Below, one piece after another: positions 6,430 to 10,427 of a DNA stretch of 10,427 nt (positions are counted from its first letter, which is position 1; every line of letters begins with the position of its first letter). The notes below the pieces were generated by a model. The model searched no databases. It worked only from the letters and a program-made list of their open reading frames with translations, and was not told where the DNA came from. The position numbers and the translations under genes were made by a program. Origin of the DNA: Bacteroidales bacterium M2 (GTDB lineage Bacteria; Bacteroidota; Bacteroidia; Bacteroidales; Muribaculaceae); the NCBI GenBank assembly GCA_001689415.1, contig LUJM01000089.1:1-10427 (forward strand), given 5' to 3'.

Positions 6430-6580
6430 TTACGCATCAAAAAACCATTATGCATTAAAAATTGCATTATGAATTGTGCATTCTGCATTTTGCATTAAAG
6501 AATTGCATTGCGCATTAAAAATCCATTCTGCATTATGCATTATCCATTTTGCATTATGCATTATGAATTCTACATTAAAA
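6430..6580. repeat. Degenerate GCATTA(T/A)-type short tandem repeat block
   Basis: GCATT occurs eleven times here, mostly as TGCATTAT, TGCATTAA, TGCATTCT or TGCATTTT at intervals of about 8-18 bases. It forms an A/T-rich, imperfect tandem array. Translated on the minus strand it gives a spurious open frame rich in HNA/QNAE-like residues, which should not be annotated as a gene. It shares the 12-mer CATTGCGCATTA with the left edge of the window. Such arrays are seen between genes in Bacteroidetes; the function is unknown. Confidence 0.75.
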
Positions 6581-6596
6581 TAAAAGCCTTGCTTTT
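6570..6596 (-). terminator. Weak intrinsic terminator after the AraC-type gene
   Basis: On the minus strand AAAAGC (6596-6591), a three-base AAG loop and GCTTTT (6587-6582) form a short stem followed by ATTTTAATGT. It lies 36 bases past the regulator's stop codon. The stem has only two G-C pairs, so termination may be leaky, and read-through into the fimbrial operon is possible. Confidence 0.4.
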
Positions 6597-6632
6597 GGTC
6601 ATATAAGAGAGGTGCGTAAACTGTATACTTTA

Positions 6633-7151
6633 TCACAACAACCGATTCGGATCCTCATTTTCCACATTCTTCTGCCTGTACTCGCGAGGTGTCATTCCCG
6701 CAAACTGAACAAACGAACGGTGAAAACTCGAATGACCCGCAAAACCACAACGCTCTGCGATATCGGCTATCGTCATCGTTGGCTCCGCCACAAGCAATCG
6801 CTTGGCCTCGGCCATACGTAAATCCCGGATGTAGTCATTGAAACTACGGCCTATGCCTTCGTTGAAAATCCGTGACAGATAAGTGCGGTTGAGGGGTACC
6901 ACTCGCGCTACATCAATCAGCTTGAACGACTGGTCGAAATACGGATGCTCCGACTCAAGCCACGCCACTATCGTCGAAGCATACTCCGGTATGCGCGACT
7001 CAAACGATTTTTCATAGTCCGTCTCCACCTCTGCCTTGCGAGTGTGTCGGCGCAGGTACACCAACACCACATACCACAATACGCCAATTAGGCATATCGA
7101 CAGAAGCGAGCCAATGACAATATCAACAGTAGTCAGCTCTGAGGTTATCAC
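6633..7151 (-). CDS. Membrane-anchored AraC-family transcriptional regulator
   Basis: A 172-residue protein with one N-terminal hydrophobic helix (about residues 10-32, IVIGSLLSICLIGVLWYVVL) followed by the positive cluster LRRHTRK. This suggests an inner-membrane anchor with the rest in the cytoplasm. Residues 60-160 are a complete AraC/XylS double helix-turn-helix: the first at about 76-97 (FKLIDVARVVPLNRTYLSRI), the second at about 126-150 (MTIADIAERCGF, SFHRSFVQFAGMTPREYR). No effector, receiver or kinase domain is present. The start is a GTG at 7149-7151: an in-frame TGA lies just upstream, the first ATG would remove the membrane helix and half of the DNA-binding region, and a good promoter sits about 40 bases before it. 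It lies upstream of and codirectional with the fimbrial operon, making it a plausible local regulator; that link is an inference. Confidence 0.85.
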   Translation of the reverse strand: MITSELTTVDIVIGSLLSICLIGVLWYVVLVYLRRHTRKAEVETDYEKSFESRIPEYASTIVAWLESEHPYFDQSFKLIDVARVVPLNRTYLSRIFNEGIGRSFNDYIRDLRMAEAKRLLVAEPTMTIADIAERCGFAGHSSFHRSFVQFAGMTPREYRQKNVENEDPNRLL

Positions 7152-7196
7152 GGTAATTGTTCAACTGAATGAAGTTATTTATCGGTTAACATTACG

Positions 7197-7228
7197 CAAA
7201 AGTAGTGTTTTTTCTATCAATAAGCAAG
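7197..7228 (-). promoter_or_regulatory. Promoter of the AraC-type regulator
   Basis: On the minus strand, TACTTTTG (7204-7197) is an exact TAnnTTTG -7 box. CTTG (7228-7225), one mismatch from TTTG, lies 20 bases upstream. Transcription would begin near 7190, about 40 bases before the GTG start. The A20 tract begins 25 bases further upstream. Confidence 0.65.
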
Positions 7229-7230
7229 CG

Positions 7231-7499
7231 TTTTAAGGCTCCAGGGGTGGTCAAAAAAAAAAAAAAAAAAAACAAAATTTTTGTTAATACAAGCACACAC
7301 GGCTTAAAATATATCATTTTGCTACACTTCAGCTTATTAAACACCGCACAGCCAAGCCATTTTGCTTACAATTTATTTTCATAATTTTTTACCATAAAAG
7401 CATCTTACTACCACCGACTTACCAAAAAACCATAAGCTACTTAAACTTCCTACCCCCTAAAACCCTACTTGTTAAAATTTCAATTTCACTCCGTTAAAT
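7231..7499. other. Divergent intergenic region, very A/T-rich
   Basis: This spacer separates the minus-strand regulator from the plus-strand secreted nuclease gene. It holds the A20 homopolymer (7253-7272), an immediately adjoining 7-1-7 inverted repeat AACAAAATTTTTGTT (7271-7285) and many short A tracts. No gene is supported. Confidence 0.5.
7253..7272. repeat. Uninterrupted A20 homopolymer tract
   Basis: Twenty consecutive A residues lie between the two divergent promoters, 25 bases upstream of the regulator's -33 element. Such tracts bend DNA, can act as UP-like elements, and are prone to slipped-strand length changes. The exact length may also be affected by sequencing error. Confidence 0.9.
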
Positions 7500-7530
7500 T
7501 TTGCAAGTCTCAAAATTTATCATAACTTTG
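7500..7530 (+). promoter_or_regulatory. Consensus Bacteroidetes promoter for the secreted nuclease operon
   Basis: TTTG (7500-7503), 19 bases, then TAACTTTG (7523-7530) is a perfect match to TTTG-N19-21-TAnnTTTG. Transcription should start about seven bases later, near 7537. This excludes the in-frame ATG at 7532 as the start codon and favours the one at 7562. Confidence 0.85.
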
Positions 7531-7561
7531 TATGAACTTTGAAATGGCGAAAATCTATATT

Positions 7562-8620
7562 ATGAAAAAGAAACTCATCACGGCCGCTATCGCTGCTATC
7601 GCATGCATATTCATCTCGGCCGACATAATCGCTCAAAACGACGCAGGACGCCGCGTACAGGTGGCCGGAATCGCTTTCTACAACTTCGAAAACCTTTTCG
7701 ACACTATACCTAACAACCCCCTCGGCCGTGACGAGGAATTCACACCCAAAGGTCAGCGCCAATGGGACGGGCGTAAATACTGGTTGAAAGTTCACAACCT
7801 CGCTTACGCCATTTCGCAATTCAAAACCAAAACCACTCCGATCGGACCGGCAATTATTGGTGTCAGCGAAATCGAGAACCGTTCTGTTATGGAAGACGTC
7901 GTAAACCAGCCCGAACTAAAACCCTGGAACCTCCAGATCGTTCACCACGACTCGCCCGACAAGCGCGGTGTCGACGTCGGTCTGATATACAACCCCCGAT
8001 ACTTCAAACTCGAAAACGTCACAAACCACCGACTAACAGCCCTACCATTCGCAACCCGCGACCAGATGTGCGTCGTCGGACAACTCCTCGGACAGCGCAT
8101 CGCCGTCATCGTCAACCACTGGCCCTCGCGCATCGGAGGTCAGGAACAGAGCGAACCCAACCGAATCGCAGCAGCCGAACTATCAAAGCACATCGCCGAC
8201 AGCCTTTGGACTGTCGACCCTCAAATGGGAATCATAATAATGGGTGACCTCAACGACGACCCTATGGATAAATCATGCGCCGTCACTCTCGGTGCCAAGC
8301 GCAACCCCGACGGCGTTGCCGAACACGGATTCTACAACCCCTGGTGGGACATCCTGAACCGTGGCATCGGTACGCTGGCATACAAAAGCTCATGGAACCT
8401 TTTCGACCAGATAATAGTATCGGGTAACCTCGTCAACGCTCCCGAAAACCGCTGGAACTTCTACGAAGCAAAAGTACTCAACTTCGACTTCCTCAAAGAC
8501 ACCGAAGGAAACCGCATCGGATATCCCAAACGCACATACTCTGCCGGCAGCTTCCTCGGTGGCTACTCCGACCACTTCCCAACCGAAATTTTCCTTCGTC
8601 GATACGTCGACAAGAAATAA
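7562..8620 (+). CDS. Secreted endonuclease/exonuclease/phosphatase-family protein
   Basis: A 352-residue exported member of the EEP (DNase I-like) superfamily of Mg-dependent phosphodiesterases. Residues 1-25 form a signal peptide (MKKKLITAAIAAIACIFISA...). The metal and catalytic motifs are intact: YNFENLFDT (40-48), GVSEIEN with Glu103, KRGVDVGLIY (134-143), NHWPSR with His186, GDLNDDP with Asp229 and Asn231, and the terminal SDHFP with Asp337-His338. It probably acts in the periplasm or outside the cell on nucleic acids or another phosphodiester; the substrate cannot be read from sequence. An in-frame ATG at 7532 lies upstream of the predicted transcription start, and one at 7544 would leave almost no leader, so 7562 is chosen. 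The next gene follows after 27 bases and is probably cotranscribed. Confidence 0.9.
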   Translation: MKKKLITAAIAAIACIFISADIIAQNDAGRRVQVAGIAFYNFENLFDTIPNNPLGRDEEFTPKGQRQWDGRKYWLKVHNLAYAISQFKTKTTPIGPAIIGVSEIENRSVMEDVVNQPELKPWNLQIVHHDSPDKRGVDVGLIYNPRYFKLENVTNHRLTALPFATRDQMCVVGQLLGQRIAVIVNHWPSRIGGQEQSEPNRIAAAELSKHIADSLWTVDPQMGIIIMGDLNDDPMDKSCAVTLGAKRNPDGVAEHGFYNPWWDILNRGIGTLAYKSSWNLFDQIIVSGNLVNAPENRWNFYEAKVLNFDFLKDTEGNRIGYPKRTYSAGSFLGGYSDHFPTEIFLRRYVDKK

Positions 8621-8647
8621 ATCCATCATTAATAATAAATCAAGCTT

Positions 8648-10114
8648 ATGAAAAAACTTTTACTCACCCTCGCTATCGGCGCAGCTGTATCTTTGAGTGC
8701 CAGCGCCGACACTTACTATGAGTGCCTCTTCGGAGCTTCTTACAACTCTGCATCGATTCAAGATTACACTTCTTCATGGGAAGCTACAAATGAAGGAAGC
8801 ACATTCGATATCGTCAACTTCAACAACAACAAAAACGGTTGGTCTTTCGTAAAATGTGGTCGTAAAAACAACGCATCAGTTGCTACAATTACCACAGGAT
8901 TCGCCGCCTCACAAATGATCGACGAGGTTGTGCTCAATGCAGCGTTCAACGAAGCTAACGTAATGAACGACATCAAGCTCGAGACTTCAGCTACCGCTGA
9001 CTTTGCTACTATTATCAGCTCTGTTAGCGCTGACAACACTGTAATCAACACCAAAAACGCTACTGCGGCAGACATCACTTTCAAACTTGACAATCCTGCT
9101 GCCAACCTCTACTATCGACTCACATTCGACTGCAAGAGCGCTAAGGGCAACGGCATTGTTTGGGTTTACTCAGTGAAATATAACGGTAATGCCGGCCAAG
9201 CATCTCTTGAAGACCCCGCTCTCGCATTCCCCCAGACAAGCTATACTATTAAGTTTGGCGAAGAATTTACCGCTCCCGAGCTGACCAAAACTACCGACGC
9301 AACTCCCAAATATACTTCTTCAAACGAAGAGGTTGCAACTGTTGACGCAGCAACCGGTGCTGTTACCGTTTTGGCTATTGGTACAACTACTATCACAGCA
9401 ACCGTCGATGCAACCGACACATTCAAAGCCGGTAACGCTTCTTATACTCTCGTAGTAGAAGACCCCAGCACCTTCTGGGCTCCCGACTGCAAAGACAAGA
9501 CAAACCCCGAATTCACATTCGAAGTAATATCTGGTGAACTCGACCCCTGGACCATCGACGACCGTTACGGCCTCAAGGCTTCTGCTTTCAAAAACAATGC
9601 TGCAAACGTTTCTGATGCCGTGGCAGCTTCTCCTGTTCTCGACTTTACAGAATACACCGCCCCGATCACCCTCAACTACAGTCAGGCTCTCAACCAATTC
9701 AAAATCAACAACACTCTTATCGATTGCACCGACGAAGCTATCGCTCCTTATGTTTCAATCGTTGCTCAGATCGAAGGCGAAACAGAATGGGCACAAATCG
9801 GTAAAGTAAACGCTCCCGCTTCTTTCAGCTGGAACTTCTACGACGGCACCGAAATCGACCTCGCTCAGTTCGCCGGCAAGAAAGTTAAGATTGGCTTCCG
9901 CTACACCTCTACTGCCGAATGCGCAGGTACTTGGGAAGTTGACCACGTTGTTGTTAAAGCTCAGCGCATAACCACCGGCATCACAAACATCGAAGCCGAC
10001 ACCAACGCACCTGTTGAATACTTCAACCTCCAGGGCGTACGCGTTGAAAACCCCGAAAACGGCCTCTATATCCGTCGTCAGGGCAACAAAGTAAGCAAAG
10101 TTATCATCAAATAA
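8648..10114 (+). CDS. Secreted multi-domain protein: Big_2 domain, choice-of-anchor-like domain, C-terminal sorting-like tail
   Basis: A 488-residue exported protein. Residues 1-20 are a signal peptide ending SASA. Residues about 22-180 form a beta-rich module (WSFVKCGRKNNASVATITTG; IVWVYSVKYNG). Residues 189-272 look like a bacterial Ig-like (Big_2) domain: SSNEEVATVDAATGAVTVLA, then GTTTITATV. Residues 275-440 resemble a choice-of-anchor J/cleaved-adhesin jelly roll (VLDF, FKINN, IDLAQFAGKKVKIGFRYTST, GTWEVDHVVVKA). The last 35 residues (VEYFNLQGVRV, NGLYIRRQGNKVSKVIIK) match a tail common on Bacteroidales secreted proteins that resembles a type A T9SS sorting domain. A surface adhesin or carbohydrate-binding role is likely; no catalytic motif is seen. 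Codons favour GCT and TCT endings more than the preceding gene. Confidence 0.82.
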   Translation: MKKLLLTLAIGAAVSLSASADTYYECLFGASYNSASIQDYTSSWEATNEGSTFDIVNFNNNKNGWSFVKCGRKNNASVATITTGFAASQMIDEVVLNAAFNEANVMNDIKLETSATADFATIISSVSADNTVINTKNATAADITFKLDNPAANLYYRLTFDCKSAKGNGIVWVYSVKYNGNAGQASLEDPALAFPQTSYTIKFGEEFTAPELTKTTDATPKYTSSNEEVATVDAATGAVTVLAIGTTTITATVDATDTFKAGNASYTLVVEDPSTFWAPDCKDKTNPEFTFEVISGELDPWTIDDRYGLKASAFKNNAANVSDAVAASPVLDFTEYTAPITLNYSQALNQFKINNTLIDCTDEAIAPYVSIVAQIEGETEWAQIGKVNAPASFSWNFYDGTEIDLAQFAGKKVKIGFRYTSTAECAGTWEVDHVVVKAQRITTGITNIEADTNAPVEYFNLQGVRVENPENGLYIRRQGNKVSKVIIK

Positions 10115-10135
10115 CCCAACGCTCCCAAACACCCC

Positions 10136-10161
10136 AAAAAGGCCGCCCCGCGGCCTTTTTT
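10136..10161 (+). terminator. Strong intrinsic terminator of the nuclease-adhesin operon
   Basis: AAAAAGGCCGC (10136-10146), a CCC loop, and GCGGCCTTTTT (10150-10160) form a perfect 11-bp stem ending in six T residues, 21 bases after the stop codon. The A/T symmetry would let it work on both strands. Confidence 0.92.
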
Positions 10162-10196
10162 CATACCCCCCCGCCAAGCCCCCATTTACCGAATGA

Positions 10197-10232
10197 GCCA
10201 AGCCCTATTAGACCAATCAGCCCCATTAGCCC
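10197..10232. repeat. Four diverged 9-bp tandem repeats
   Basis: The units GCCAAGCCC, TATTAGACC, AATCAGCCC and CATTAGCCC follow without gaps; on the other strand they read GGGCTAATG, GGGCTGATT, GGTCTAATA and GGGCTTGGC. It is a degenerate minisatellite, not coding. Confidence 0.65.
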
Positions 10233-10370
10233 AACACCCACCCACCAAAGCAAACAAGCGAGCGCCAGCGAGCCCCACACAAATCAAAAGCCATTATTCC
10301 TATCCCCGAAGGCGCTGAGCTTTAGCGAAGCCACCATCTCCCACCCCACACCAGTCGAGTGAAACGAGAC

Positions 10371-10393
10371 AAAAAAAATGCTCGAAGAGCATT
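10371..10393 (-). terminator. Intrinsic terminator for a minus-strand gene beyond the right edge
   Basis: On the minus strand AATGCTC (10393-10387), a TTC loop and GAGCATT (10383-10377) form a perfect 7-bp stem, followed by six further T residues (10376-10371). It implies a convergent gene to the right, whose coding end is not identifiable in the last 34 bases. Confidence 0.75.
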
Positions 10394-10427
10394 CCTGTAC
10401 CTAACCCCGGCATTACGAAGTTTGCCG

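Larger units (their letters stand above)
10162..10427. other. Non-coding low-complexity DNA at the right edge
   Basis: C-rich DNA with no supportable gene follows the terminator. It contains the 9-bp repeat (10197-10232), short GCGAGC- and GCTGAGCTTTAGCG-like palindromic pieces, and a terminator facing left (10371-10393). It looks like a decayed convergent intergenic region. Confidence 0.5.

Noticed and set aside
6430..6580. Possible CRISPR array because of repeated short motifs
   Set aside because: The repeats are only 5-8 bases, irregularly spaced and degenerate, with no constant spacers and no cas genes.
5885..6600. Invertible promoter flanked by recombinase-type inverted repeats
   Set aside because: Only short stem-loops were found. 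No pair of longer inverted repeats flanks the promoter and no invertase gene is in the window.
6448..6636. Minus-strand open frame of 62 codons with HNA/QNAE-like repeats
   Set aside because: It is a translation of the degenerate GCATT repeat array and has no promoter or homologous domain I recognise. Similar spurious peptides arise from such arrays.
7532..7561. Upstream in-frame ATG codons for the secreted nuclease
   Set aside because: The consensus promoter ends at 7530, so transcription should start after 7532, and the 7562 ATG places the signal peptide at the N-terminus.

Overview
The window looks like the chromosome of a gut-type Bacteroidales bacterium, probably close to Muribaculaceae, Bacteroides or Prevotella. 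The support is the gene families (Mfa1 and FimB/Mfa2 type V pilus proteins, DUF3575, DUF3868), Bacteroidetes-style lipoprotein signals, A/T-rich leaders without Shine-Dalgarno sites, and promoters of the TTTG-N19-TAnnTTTG type. The exact genus is an inference.

Left and centre (67-6120, minus strand): a type V fimbria locus read right to left. It contains a DUF3575 outer-membrane barrel protein, then after 2 bases a DUF3868/OmpA-like periplasmic protein, then after 64 bases an Mfa1-family major pilin lipoprotein, then, after a 745-base repeat-filled gap, a FimB/Mfa2-family anchor lipoprotein. A promoter is predicted at about 6113-6142, followed by a roughly 220-nt leader that begins with a two-tier stem-loop at the predicted +1. 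The gap between pilin and anchor holds a 72-bp tandem repeat, two perfect inverted repeats of 29 and 30 bp, two copies of a 20-bp palindrome and two further hairpins. Any read-through message must cross these to reach the anchor gene. Tip-subunit genes (Mfa3-5 type) are not visible and could lie left of the window.

Middle (6430-7500): a GCATT-rich degenerate repeat block, a weak terminator, and a small membrane-anchored AraC-type regulator on the minus strand with its own promoter. It reads toward the fimbrial operon and is a plausible regulator of it. The 410-bp divergent spacer beyond it carries an unbroken run of 20 A.

Right (7500-10161, plus strand): a textbook Bacteroidetes promoter drives a secreted endonuclease/exonuclease/phosphatase-family protein. 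It is followed 27 bases later by a secreted multi-domain protein with a Big_2 immunoglobulin-like domain, a choice-of-anchor/cleaved-adhesin-like domain and a C-terminal sorting-like tail, closed by a strong terminator. The last 266 bases are non-coding low-complexity DNA with a terminator facing a minus-strand gene beyond the right edge.

No clearly new system is demonstrated. The best candidates for something undescribed are the repeat cassette inside the pilus operon and the stem-loop at the start of its message.
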